Origin: Cepaea nemoralis
Taxonomy: Eukaryota > Mollusca > Gastropoda > Stylommatophora > Helicidae
DNA length: 64,000 bases
Direction of reading: 5' to 3'
Assembly: GCA_014155875.1 (NCBI GenBank)
Contig: JACEFZ010005141.1
Coordinates: forward strand, 804,001 to 868,000
The first letter of the stretch is position 1. Each line of letters starts with the position of its first letter. The notes under the pieces were generated by a model. The model saw only the letters and a program-made list of their open reading frames with translations, had not been told where the DNA came from and ran no database searches. Below, piece by piece: positions 46,030 to 56,494 of this stretch. The translations under genes were made by a program, and so were the position numbers.

Positions 46030-47031
46030 CCTCCCTGCACTGTATATATATGTATATGTATGTTTTTTCTATGTGTGCACTGTTTTTATGTTGTTTAAAA
46101 AAAAAATCTATGTGCGTAATTTTTAAAAAAAATGGCGGGGTGAATGGCAGGAAGGTGGGTTGGCTCTTCCCGTAGAGTACCTGAACTAGGAGGACAGGGA
46201 GACCTGGTCATCTTGTTGCTACACCACACCCACACGTGATGAAGAAAAACGCCAAATCTCAAACGTAGAGGAGTTCAGGTAACTGACAGGGGGGACAACT
46301 TGAGACTTGCGCTTGAATGCTCTGCCTTTGCCTACATTGAGTCCTTATGAGGACTAGACATGACCGGGACTAGCCCCGATGAGAATAACACAAGAAGCGA
46401 CAAGCACGTAGCAGTGATAACAGAGAAAAGAAACCAACAAACGAGAGATTGCGGGCCCCAGTAGGCCCAACCAAGAACCGGTCTTTAACAGGACCAACAC
46501 AAGACAAAGAAAACAACCAGATAGCACAAAATAAATCTATCCGACGAACAGAGCGGAACCAATATAACCAGTAGGAATTAGGACTAACACTCCACACAAC
46601 CACGGCTCTCAACAATAACCACCGCTGAGGAAGCAGGTTGGACGAGACTGAAATTGAAATTTTTTTGTTGGAGAATTGGAATTGGAATTGGATTTTCGTG
46701 ATATCTTGGTAAGTTTATGTTCGGTAGTTTCAGATTGCCCTTCACTTTAACTTTTTCTACAATAAATGTCATAAAAGGTTGGTAAATGCTGGCAAAGAGA
46801 AATAAGTCCAAATCTTTAGAAAGTATGAGTCAAACGGATATAATTATCGTCAGCTCAATAGCTACATGTATTAAAAATATGATGCCGACTTTGGAGACAG
46901 CACAGAAGACCACACATTAATAACTTCAGCAGGATCAGATATACTGAATAACAACTTTGAATTGTCAGATTGCCCTATTTAGTTATTGGGATGAAGATTG
47001 TTCTCTTCCAATCTGTTCGTCATATTTCCGG
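46030..47031. other. Helitron interior, nothing recognised
   Basis: No coding similarity. Two A-rich runs at 46096-46135 and AT-rich stretches only. Confidence 0.5.
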
Positions 47032-47393
47032 GAACGGGGGGAACGGGAGCAGGGGACAAATATGAATTAAATGAGACGCTCCCAGCCAGGGTCTGGGCAA
47101 AGCTGGGCCGGGTCGTCTTTTTTGGGAACGGGAATGGGAGCAGGGGCCGAATATGAATTAAATGAGACGCTCCCCGACAGGGGCTGGGCAAAGCCGGGCC
47201 GGGTCATCTTTTTTGGGAACAGGAACGGGAGCAGGGGCCGAATATGAATTAAATGAGATGCTCCCCGCCAGGGGCTGGGTGAAGCCGGGCCGGGTCCTAT
47301 GGATGGATGGATGGATGGATAGACAGATAGATAGACAGCTGGGCTGGGTCATCAGACAGACAGACAGACAGACAGAGGGGTAGGTAGGTAGGT

Positions 47394-47427
<34 letters not shown>

Positions 47428-47507
47428 ACAGACAGACAGACAGACAGACAGATAGATAGATAGAGGGGTAGGTAGGTAGGAAGGCAGGCAGGCAGACAGA
47501 TAGATAG
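47032..47507 (+). repeat. GC-rich tandem units followed by tetranucleotide satellite
   Basis: Three ~85-bp units each contain 'gaattaaatgaga', a 'caggggctgggc' core and 'agccgggccgggtc' (around 47032-47296). Then (GGAT)n, (GACA)n, (GGTA)n, (GGCA)n and (GATA)n run to 47507. The core of each unit equals the Helitron 3' terminal motif at 47508-47549, so the terminus has been copied in tandem. Confidence 0.85.
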
Positions 47508-47813
47508 ATCCCCGCCAGGGGCTGGACGAAGCCGGGCCGGGTCAGCTGGTCATATATAAGGAGTTGTACATTCATCTCGAAGGGCTCTCGTCATATGAGA
47601 ACCGTCATAATTTGCTTCCTTCCACACTCCTCAGGGCTGTGCCCATTAAAAATGTAGAATGTAATCAAGGGAGACACAAGGTTTTCTATGTGCCTCGTTA
47701 TAAGAAGTTGGAGACTGGAACTCTAAGCGAAATTAGACTTTCGGTCTGTGATGAACAAGGCAAAGCTGTGCCGCTGGCATATCTAAGTTGTGAACTCCAC
47801 ATCAAACATCGCA

Positions 47814-48602
47814 ATGGCTGATTCAGAAGGTCCAGGAAGGCATCGCCCAAGAGCATGCTCTACCCTAACCTTTGCTGATGTGGCCGACACCATTGGGTGG
47901 CGGGAACCGGGTCATAATTACAAGATATATGACCTCCAGCTCACTCCCCAGGGGGTCTATGCTCGTGCCGCCATAGACCATTCCGACGACGATGACTGGG
48001 ATCTGCAGCTTGAGCTTTGGACGGGATATACTCACCTCGAGCCCAATGGGATTCTTATCAGGCTAACCAACATGGGCAAGGCGTTTGTGAGTTATCAGGC
48101 TTGCAAGACGGTCATACGCACCAACAAGCCCCCTGTTGTGACCTACCAGTCATTTCTGAAATTGCAGTGCGCCAAGTCTCTCTTCTATGCCGTAGCGGTG
48201 ACTGAGGCTAAAGCACAGGGGACTAGATATTGTTTAAAGGCCACTACAGAGTTTAAAAACGACCTTGATATGCTAGGTAAGCCTCCTAAGGAGTCAATCA
48301 TTTATCTTGAGCTAGCTATTGTGGCTGCGGCGCAGACTGAGGTTGTCCAAGTCCTTCCTGGGGTCTCTATTAAATGGAGTGCATCAACACTCGCCAGGCA
48401 TATTGCTCTCATAATCACTTCCACAGCTGAAGGGACTTGGGCGGCCCGGGCAACAGAGACGGACATTATAGTAGAGCTCAGTGAGGTTGCAGTGGATGAA
48501 ATTATCTTTAATATCGTTACTGCTTTTGTCCGGCTTTTGTTCACTACAGGGCCGGTTAGCACCGTTCACGTTGAACATTTAATCTCTCAGTTGAAGAAGT
48601 AG
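47814..48602 (+). CDS. Polinton-associated open reading frame, unknown function
   Basis: ATG at 47814 overlaps the previous stop by 8 nt and gives an uninterrupted 262-codon frame ending HLISQLKK at 48600-48602. It starts MADSEGPGRHRPRACS, carries DWDLQLELWTGYTHLEPNG, CAKSLFYAVAVTEAKAQGT, and IIYLELAIVAAAQTEVVQVL. No signal peptide or clear membrane segment; mixed alpha/beta with beta-prone stretches. It is the only gene of the element without a stop or frameshift. I do not recognise the family. Confidence 0.6.
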   Translation: MADSEGPGRHRPRACSTLTFADVADTIGWREPGHNYKIYDLQLTPQGVYARAAIDHSDDDDWDLQLELWTGYTHLEPNGILIRLTNMGKAFVSYQACKTVIRTNKPPVVTYQSFLKLQCAKSLFYAVAVTEAKAQGTRYCLKATTEFKNDLDMLGKPPKESIIYLELAIVAAAQTEVVQVLPGVSIKWSASTLARHIALIITSTAEGTWAARATETDIIVELSEVAVDEIIFNIVTAFVRLLFTTGPVSTVHVEHLISQLKK

Positions 48603-48627
48603 AAATAAGTTTGATGCGCAAATAATA

Positions 48628-49020
48628 ATGTTGCTCTATCCCTCATTTGATACTAGTGACGGCGGTACCTATCGCATTTAAGAGATTACCCGTCTTTGGA
48701 AGTCTCTGGAAGATGAAAGGGACAAACGAGCTGCACTGTATAAAAAATATCGGCGTGCCGTTAATGCATTAGACGCTGTGGACAGCGTGATGCTGGCGGC
48801 TAGCCTTGGTATGAGTGTGGGGGGTGTTGGGCTTCTCACCACCATTATCGATGCCCCTGTAGTTGTTGGGCTCATGATAGCTGCCCTAGCTTGTGGAATC
48901 ATGTCCGCTGGGAGCAAGCTAGCGTCCCACAAACTAACATCAAAAGCTAAGAAACATGATAAAATTTGCACTTTGGCGGAGGCTAAGCTTTCCAGCATGG
49001 CTGACCTTGTTTGTGAATAG
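48628..49020 (+). pseudogene. Small Polinton-associated protein with membrane segments
   Basis: ATG at 48628 starts MLLYPSFDTSDGG; TAA at 48679 interrupts, after which ITRLWKSLEDERDKRAALYK (charged helix) leads into two adjacent hydrophobic stretches, VMLAASLGMSVGGVGLL and APVVVGLMIAALACGI. It ends KLSSMADLVCE at 49018-49020. A charged helix plus glycine-rich hairpin suggests a small membrane protein. Function unknown. It is the last gene before the host exon at 49170. Confidence 0.6.
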
Positions 49021-49169
49021 GGAATTCTATCTACAAGTAGTTGTCCCTTGCCAATTGCTACTGTCATTATAGAATAGGGAGAAGATGTTAGTATCCTGCC
49101 AGCTGCCTCAGCCTTCCGTGACAACTCTAAGACTTATTTTATGAGACTATTTAAAAGATAATTGCTTGC
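49021..49169. other. Junction between the Polinton-like element and host intron
   Basis: The element must end within these 149 bp, because the host 5' splice site begins at 49169. No terminal inverted repeat or 6-bp duplication could be placed. Confidence 0.5.
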
Positions 49170-49390
49170 CTCTCAGTGTACTCCTTCCAACGTTCTGGTA
49201 GTTGTTTCAGCTGATGATGTGTGTTGTCAATAAGTATTTGCAGTTTCTTCCATCTCTCTAAATGATTCAAATATCGTTCCTCTAGTGACTGCTCACTTCT
49301 GCTTAACTTCAAGAGTTGCTGAGCCAGATTATTCATTTCGCCAAGCCATTGTTCACATGATGACACTAAACTTCCCTCTTGGAATAATTG
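49170..49390 (-). CDS. Spectrin-repeat protein, exon with possible GC donor
   Basis: A 221-bp exon, phase 0 start and two-base overhang at the end. The acceptor (ttcttctttag) is strong, AG at 49392-49391. The peptide begins QLFQEGSLVSSCEQWLGEM and contains YLNHLERWKKLQILIDN and PERWKEYTE. Two donors keep frame with 26153-26261: AG/GCAAGC reading down from 49169 (a GC-AG intron), or a weak GA/GTACAC 12 nt earlier. The GC site fits the consensus better. The next intron is 22.9 kb. Confidence 0.82.
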
Positions 49391-50559
49391 CTAAAGAAGA
49401 AAATAATCATCTTGAGCAAATAAAAAACATAAACTAATTCACATGATGTGTTTGAAATCTAATTATAATTGTAACCAACCTTATTGTTTCAAGTCTATCT
49501 CAAAACTGAAGCAAATTAATTAACTGATTTACTGTCATATGCCACTTTAGTGACAGAAGGGATTGGCGCTTGACTGTCAAGCGCCGCTTTAGTGACAGAT
49601 TCTTGATATTTCGTTATTTGTTTCATTTTGCATATCTTCCTTAATTTTAATGCCCTGTAAATTACGTTTTACACCAGAAGAAGGTCTGCCATTTCAAAAC
49701 AGCCCACGAGAGAAAGAAAGTATGTAATATTTGAGCAGAAATGTTTACTTAAATTGTGGTTACTTTTCTGATTTTAGAAATGGCAACACCCTTGGTTTTT
49801 GGCCTGGCATATTTACATTAGATAATAGTTTTAAACAATGTTAGATTATAGTTATTCTGATTTAAGGGGGGGGGGGGGGGGGGGGGGGCTGCATGGTCTC
49901 GAGGTGTGGTGTCCACATTTCCCCTGGTCTCTGGGTACTGAGATCGGACGCCCGTGTGTATTGTTACGCATGTAAAAAAATCCCTTGGAAGTTGGAAATC
50001 TAAAAAGAGTAGCCTAACGGCGCTGCCCAGGCAAAATTTCGAGTTAAAAATCTACTCGATGTATTTCAGGATCCTCACCGGTGCTACAGAGTTCGTGCAC
50101 TGAGCTGAGTTTCTCAAGACTTAGGTTTGAGTTAGGAGGAGAACGGAGCACTTATGGGTTGCACCTGTGTGCCGTGATGTTGATTCATCGACTAAACTAA
50201 ACTTTGATTTAAAGGACTTTGTGAAAGATTCTAAACTGATAGCACGTGGTTAACGTAGTTATTCAATTAAAATAAATTATTTAGCAGGAATTCATAATGG
50301 AATACAAAACTAACCATGAAAGTTCGTCATCATGTGGAATTATGCTTGCACTAATGGGCCACACTTGTGCCCATAAGTTTGCTATGCCTAACACAAATAA
50401 ACTGAAGAATATTTAGATAATTAAATTTAAAAGAATAATAATTATAACTAAATAAAAAATATTGTACATATTGTTTCTCAGTAGAAAACCTGCCTTGTGT
50501 TTTCCTGACTTCTTCTTCTTCTTTTGTTCGCTTGAAATATGTCTATAACTGCAATGTTG
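49391..50559. other. Intron with poly-G and a SINE-like repeat
   Basis: A G-run occupies 49865-49888. From about 49890 to 50205 a repeat related to 23160-23641 (shared 'gctacagagttcgtgc'-like block) ends in an ACTAA-type tail. 'aagcgccgctttagtgaca' near 49575 is a short partial repeat of 'cttgactgtcaagcgc'. The rest is unrecognised. Confidence 0.55.
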
Positions 50560-53500
50560 TCACTTGTATGAATTTAACTGTCTTTTATAGTTCACTCAGC
50601 GGTCCATAAAGTTTATCTTCCACTGTCGTCTCTCTAGGCCAGAAGGTTTGCCTAGACATGTTGTAGTTTGGGCAGTCTTGGAGTATGTGTTCTTCTGTCT
50701 GTGATCCACAATCCACATGTGCACATGGCTTATTCAACAAATCTTTAATTTTATATACATATGGTTGCGTAATCTATTGTGTCCTGTTCTGAGGCACAGA
50801 ATAATGACTTGTTCTGGTCTGTCCATAATGTGGTAGTCATCTTGAGCAGGTTTTGGTGGCTTTCTGACTGATTTGATCATTCTTTTCTTTTGGTGGTATG
50901 TAACGGGCACATCAGGCTGTTCTTCTTTTGCTCCTTCCTTAGCCAATCGATCAGCTCTGTCGTTTCCAGGTATTCCACAGTGGGAGGTATCCACTGTATG
51001 GTGACCTTATGCTGACTGCTAAGTTCAGAAAGTAGTGTCCTTAGTACTGGCAATTTCCCAGACAGAAGCGCCTCGAGTACTGATTTTGCATCTGTCAATA
51101 GCACCACAGGTTGTGTATCATGGCTGGTATTTAGTAATTTCTCTGTTGCTATATTGACTGCCTCAATTTCAGCATCATAGTTATGGCAGTACTTTCCTGT
51201 TGGTACTCTGGCCGTGTCCCTAGTATTATTTGGGTATTCTATGTACACTCCCGCTCCTCCATTTCGAACAGCATTTTGTGCTGACCCATCTGTGTAGACT
51301 CGGATCCAGAGGTCCTGTGGGTATTCTTCATCAAGGAAGCTGAGAGTGGCTGTTCTGCGCTGCACACTGTTCTGTTCTTCCTTGTCAAATACTCCTCTCA
51401 CTTTTGTCTGGATTTGTAGTGATAGTCTATGTTCATCTTTCCATGGAGTTCGCTCTGGTATAGTTTTCAGGGGGATACCAACTGTGGGCAGATCGGTGGT
51501 TTCTCTGCAGAGTCGTTTGGCCTGGTGGATAAAACTGCTTCTTTTCAACCGCCCCATAGCTAAGTTTTCAAATCTGTTCTTCATAGGGTGGCCTGGCAAG
51601 CTGAGGAACTTTTCTGCTTGTATTAGCGTTTTCGTATCTCTGCGCTCTCTCAGTGCTTGTGTCCTCCCCATCTTCTCCATCTCCACTATAGGGGTTGATC
51701 TCATCCCTCCTGTGGTGACTCTAAGTGCTTGATTTTGCACCTTGTCCAGCTCTTGTAGTGTGGTTTTTGATGCTGAACACCACGCAGTTGACCCGTATTC
51801 CAGGTGTGGTCGTATGCTCTGTTGATAAACTTTGCTAAGTATTTTCCCATTGGCTCCCCATGTGGTTCCACTTAGTTTTCTCAGGATGGCTATTTTCCTT
51901 CTGGTTTTTGCTACTGCTTTGTTGATGTGCTTTCTCACTGTGTCAGCCTGCCATCAAATGTTACTCCAAGGTATGTTGGTTCCTTATCTTCTCTAAGGGG
52001 TATTCCATTTATCTGGATGATCCCTGCCTTTTGTTTTGGAGAGAAGTAAATATAGTGGTGCTGCACTTGTCAGTGTTTATGCTGACACACCATTTATTTG
52101 CCCATGCAACAAATGCATCTACAGCTCTTTGTAGCGATCTGGTGACCACTGATGCATGTTCATTTGTGCTCCATAGAACCAGGTCATCAGTGTACATTGC
52201 TGCTTTAATTCCATGCAGTAGATTAGCAACAAGATCATTGATGAAGATAGAAAAAGTGTGGGGACAAGACTTCGCCCTGGGGAACATCGTGGCACAGTAG
52301 TACTTTCTTGCTCTTGAGAATCTGGACTCAGGCTCTTCTATTGTGCAAGAATGCTTTCACCCATTTGTACATTCTTCCATTGACTTTACAGTTTCTCAGT
52401 TTCTTCATCAGATCTTCTTTCCAGACTTTGTCAAAAGCTTTCTTCAGATCTATCATGCAGCAAGCACTAGCTTCTTCTCTTGGAATGCATCCTCAATTTC
52501 TTGAGAGAGGTAGGTTGTCTGATTTTCCGTAGAGTAGCACTGTTTAAAGCCAGCTTTCTGTGGCACAACGATGTTTTCACTTTCAATGTACTACTGCAGT
52601 CTGTGATTGATGATGTGCTCCATTGTTTTGCAGAGACAGCTGGTGAGGTTAACTGGTCTGTAGCTGGAGGCAATGGAACTATCTTTCCCTGATTTTAGAA
52701 GGGGTATCATGATTGCTTCTCTCCAGGCTTGTGGAACACTGTCTAGAGTCCAGCTGTTATTGAAGATCTGCAATAGCTTTGCTTTGGCTTCTGTTCCTAG
52801 TTTCATGATCATTTCATTGGAGATACCATCAGCTCCTGGTGACTTTCTCATTTTCAGTTTTTATATGGCTAGTTCCAGTTTGCCGACTGTGATAGGTGCC
52901 TCCAGAACCTTGTGTACTCTTTCATTCTGTCCTGTATGTCGCCATTTATTTCAAATCTCTTGTTGTTTCTCTGAACTAATGTCGATATTGTTATCTTATG
53001 TGAATGAGTCTGCAAAATGGTCAGCTGCTTGCTTTCCTGCTAAGATGTTTCCGTCTTTATGTAGTGCAATTTTTGAGTTTCTCTCTGTGCCCTCATGGTT
53101 GTTTTATTAGCTTCCACAATGTCCTTGTGTCTCTTTCAAAGTTCAGAGACTCTGTTTTCTCCTGCCAGCTTTTCCGTCTAGCCTGCAGCTTGGCTCTTTG
53201 AAATGTGGCTTTTGCGTGCTCGTATTTATTGTGGTGCTCTTGGCTGGGTTTGGCCTCTACTTACTTGCTTTCTACACACTTCCACATCATTATGCAACTG
53301 TTCCAGTTCACTACTCCAGTAGGGTTTATAATGTTTATGGGCTCCTCTTGGTACTGTTTCTCGTGCTGTCTATAGTATGCATTTCCCAAACTCTTCAAGT
53401 ACTTTATTTATGTCTTTCTTAGTGTTCAGGTTTCTAACCAGTATGCTGGTGCGATGCTTGTATGCGAGAAGGTGCTGCTTTCACTTACAAGCTCATTTTC

Positions 53501-53725
53501 TACAGTTAGAAAGATTGGCCGATGGTCACTGCAACCAAGTTGTTTCCCAACAATTCGTGTAATGTTCCACTCCAGGTCTGGTGAATGAAAAGCCAGGTCA
53601 GGTGTAGTTGTAGCGTGCCATGATCTTGAGTATAAAGTATGTGGGTTGGACAGCTTGTTAATCAAGATGAATCTATTCTTATCCTGCCAGTCTTTCAGTC
53701 TCTCTCCTCTCTGAGGGAATATCGA
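50560..53725 (-). mobile_element. LINE with endonuclease, RT and RNase H, decayed
   Basis: Read down the minus strand: EN end (TTPDLAFHSPDLEWNI, CSDHRPIFL) at 53430-53740; RT blocks KSPGADGISNEMIMK and IPLLKSGKDSSIASSYRPVN at 52600-52850; AAMYTDDLVLWSTNE with the catalytic DD at about 52180; then LEYGSTAWCSASKTTLQELD and an RNase H domain, VYTDGSAQNAVRNGGAGVYI, NYDAEIEAVNIA, LLTDAKSVLEAL and HCGIPGNDRADRLAKEG. A frameshift splits the RNase H near 50990. C-terminal HVDCGS-type zinc residues near 50720. It is an I/jockey-like LINE carrying RNase H. Confidence 0.88.
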
Positions 53726-53822
53726 TACAAGAAGCCCATAAGAGAGCACTTTCCCGCTGTTTATACTTCACCTCGACACTGCAAGGTACACGAGGAACCT
53801 GATGAGATGAGATGAGATGATG
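53725..53822 (+). mobile_element. LINE 3' terminus with (GATGA)n tail
   Basis: Only the last 98 bp of the family at 44657-45234 and 57960-58395 (YFTSTPQGT-like end), followed by GATGA units to 53822. Confidence 0.8.
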
Positions 53823-54742
53823 AGATTCCTTATCTTTGTGTACATTGGTATCTAAACAAGTGTACGGTTCCACTTCTTGAAATGAAATTTCATCAAGGGA
53901 GATAAAATTATCATTAGCTTAATTAATTCTCATTATCTTTGTCTTTTCCTTAGATATTATTGTTGTGACACGCCATCAAGTGTGTCTAGTTAATCTGACT
54001 TATGTGCAATGTCATCAGTAACATCCAGATCATCAAGGTGCTTTTGCAGAATTCATTGAATTCCATGGGTCTCCATGTCAAAGTGCTTAAGCCACCTGCT
54101 TCTTGCTCTGAATTTTGTAGATCTGATTTCAGACTCTGTCATTTCGTTCATGAGAGCAATTTTTTCTGAGACTCCTGGGCATCATTGCTGGAAATACAGA
54201 GTTCATGCTATGCATGACGCTTTCACAGGCCACCCTGTGGAAAGAGACCAAGCCATATGGGATAAAACCCAGTGCAATGACATCAATCCTCTCGTCTTTA
54301 TACAGTTTTTTTTACAAAACTGTCATTGACTTTCATTTCAGGAGATAGTTATTATTATCTTCATAGTCCAGTCTAGAGTCAGTGAGAATAATAAAAGTGA
54401 CAAAAAGCATCCCTGTCACAGTCCTGATTGTATTTGAAATGTATCTGTTAGTTTTCTCTGAAGAAGAAATCTACATTTTATGTCTGCATATGTTGTCCTG
54501 ATTAAATTAATGATTTACTGAGGATCCCATTGTCCTTCATCAATTTACAGAGGGATTTCCTATCTTTGATATCAATGGCTTTTTCATGGTCTAGAAATGC
54601 AATATATGGTAGCGACCAGTTCAATGCTCTGCTCGATTATTATGCATAATGTGCTATCTGGTCAGTGCAGGATCTATTTGGTCAGAAGCCTCTCTGTTCA
54701 TACCTTAGTTGTTTGCCAATGGAAACTCTCTAGAAACTCTCT
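53823..54742 (-). mobile_element. Worn repeat and minus-strand LINE fragment
   Basis: 54163-54300 resembles the SINE-like repeat at 23250-23385. 54310-54720 is the reverse complement of the RT region seen at 21240-21420 (blocks around 'ccagatagcacattatgca' and 'ctagaccatgaaaaagcc'). 53823-54162 is unrecognised. Confidence 0.6.
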
Positions 54743-56377
54743 AAAAAAAATCCACAGGGTTCACCACTGTCACCAGTACTATTCAACGTGTATACGGTGC
54801 CGATCACTGAACAACAGTTGGATGGGAGGGGTAGGACTCTATCATTCGTTGACGACATCCTCGTGTATCGACAGGGTCGAGATAGACAGGCGGTTGCCAA
54901 CTATATGCAGGGCGAACTAGATCGAATTTCCTCATGGTGTGCTGATGCCGATGCCCTTGTCAACCCTGCAAAGGCAACGGTTACATGGTTCTCACTAAAC
55001 AACCATATTGTGAAAACAGACCTGCCGGCAGTTAGAATGGATGGGAGCATTCTGAGTAGAACCCAGTCAATGACATATCTTGGCGTGAGGCTTGATCGTA
55101 GCCTGTCCTTCAAAGATCATGTCGACTATGTCATAACGAAGGCTCGAAAAGGTTTGGCAGCAATGAGAGTCATGGCGACTGCCAATATCGAGCAAAGACT
55201 GCTATTACTTCTGTTCCAAGGACTTGTGCTTTCACGCATCGAGTATGCCCTGGCCATCCTCACTGTCAGCCCTACACAGATTGGAAGACTTGAAAAGGTA
55301 CAAAACGAAGCCATGCGCATCATTTTGGGCTGCACGAGAGACACCAGCTGTGTAGCAATGAGATACCTCCTTGACTTCCCGACAATGGAACACAGGATCA
55401 AGATCTGGAGAGCTCGTGCATACTTAAAAATAAGTGCAGATGAGCAGCACCCTCTGCATGACGCTGTATTCAGAGAAAAGGGTGACAGGCTAAAGAGGGG
55501 CAAATCATGGATGGGTCGGGCGGAAGATGTCGTCGGACAGGTCTGCAGTCTTACCAGTATCAACCCCGGCAAGGAATGGGTGCCGGTGCCTCCAGCTTTT
55601 AAGTGTACCTTCTCCTGCATTATCACACTCGACAGACGGTGCAGAGAGCAGAACCCTGCCGCTGTCAATGCAGAGGTTAACGCGCTCATCTATGATCACT
55701 CAGATAGCCCCGAAGTGCTCATCTATACAGATGGATCTGTTGTAAAGCAGCAGAGAAGTGCGTGGGCATTTACAGCCCGTTCAGCGGGCCGAACCGTTCA
55801 AGAATCCAGTGGTGCCCACTCTATGACCACGAGCAGCATGACGATGGAGGTGATGGCAGTTACACAGGCTTTCATATGGCTGGAATCACAGCATTATACC
55901 AACGTGTGTGTACTAAGTGATTCAATGAGCATGATTCAGAAGGTCGAAGCTGGATCTGTACGTAGACAGTGGACTGAGTCGCTGCGGAAGTCTGTTGTCC
56001 GCAAAGTCACCTTCATCTTCGTCCCGGGACATGCGGGAGTCGAGGGAAATGAACGAGCTGATAAATTGGCTGGCTCTGCACCCCCTGTAGATGGCCAGCC
56101 CATGGATCGTGCCGATGTCATTAACGCCCTTAAAGATATGGCGAGAACAGAGGATTTTGACGCCAGTGATTCCACATCGCTTTCCAGGATGAAAGACCTG
56201 GGAGTAAGAATCGGCACAGCCAGACGCGAGAAGTACATCGGGAAAACAAAGCGCCTCGTCAACCAACACAGAACTGGCACTATTAGCCACCGGACGCTGA
56301 TGCATATGCTGGGGGGAGGATCTGAGCACCTATGGACATGTCCGGAGTGCAACGAAGATACCCCAACTGATAACTGA
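54743..56377 (+). mobile_element. LINE with open RT C-terminal and RNase H region
   Basis: An uninterrupted frame of about 540 codons starts inside the RT at PQGSPLSPVLFNVYT, continues with LSFVDDILVYRQG (catalytic DD), MTYLGVRLDRSLSFKDHV and LSRIEYALAILTVSP, then RNase H: LIYTDGSVVKQQRSAWAF, MTTSSMTMEVMAVTQAF, VLSDSMSMIQ and FVPGHAGVEGNERADKLAG. It ends LWTCPECNED. The 5' half is missing. The long open frame means a recent insertion. Same superfamily as 24233-25152 but a different subfamily. Confidence 0.93.
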
Positions 56378-56494
56378 TAACGGAACTGATAACTGAACTC
56401 TCTAGAATGATCCTGCTTAATATTTTCTCAAGAAATGACAATAACATTCTTCTTCTATAATATTCACACTCCTGCAGGCCCCCTTTCTTATGGA
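56378..56494. other. Short spacer
   Basis: Between two LINEs; nothing recognised. Confidence 0.4.

Larger units (their letters stand above)
44645..47549 (+). mobile_element. Helitron-like element inserted precisely between A and T
   Basis: Starts TCTCTATATATA at 44645 after A44644 and ends GTCAGCTGG at 47549 before T47550: a 5' TC, a 3' CTRR, an A/T target and no target duplication, as Helitrons do. The interrupted gene is in frame across the site. The true 5' end continues at 45246 because a LINE is nested in it. It holds a LINE scrap, GC-rich tandem units and tetranucleotide satellites, but no Rep/helicase, so it is non-autonomous. Confidence 0.75.
44248..47821 (+). pseudogene. Polinton-associated capsid-accessory-like gene, split by a Helitron
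   Basis: The 5' part (44248-44644) starts MYITLSNVQHGELIPLNP and includes WFTFNNGVVTIPEGYY and GRALGFTRQ. The 3' part (47550-47821) includes LPSTLLRAVPIKN and ISEL-like LSEIRLSVCDEQGK and ends SCELHIKHRNG. The two parts are in the same frame once 44645-47549 is disregarded. Beta-rich, about 220 codons. It resembles the minor-capsid/penton-like proteins that accompany Polinton capsid genes, by memory and context only. The stop overlaps the start of the next gene (ATGGCTGA). Confidence 0.6.
34490..49020. mobile_element. Decayed Polinton/Maverick-like (adintovirus-like) element with nested insertions
   Basis: Recognisable parts in order: polymerase B N-terminal remnant (+), gypsy insertion, packaging ATPase (-), capsid-like gene (-), membrane-anchored gene (+), a second minus gene with C-terminal membrane segment, a gene split by a Helitron (+), an open unknown gene (+) and a small membrane gene (+). 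Genes abut or overlap by a few bases, as in DNA viruses, and there are no introns. Polintons are large self-synthesising transposons related to viruses. No terminal repeats or Polinton protease were found and most genes carry stops, so it is a fossil. Confidence 0.8.

Noticed and set aside
34490..49020. Live endogenous virus or recent infection
   Set aside because: Polymerase truncated, ATPase and capsid-like genes with stops, and two later insertions inside; no terminal repeats.
34490..49020. Bacterial contamination, suggested by dense short genes
   Set aside because: No ribosome-binding sites; embedded SINE, LINE and Helitron pieces and flanking host exons show it is in the animal chromosome.
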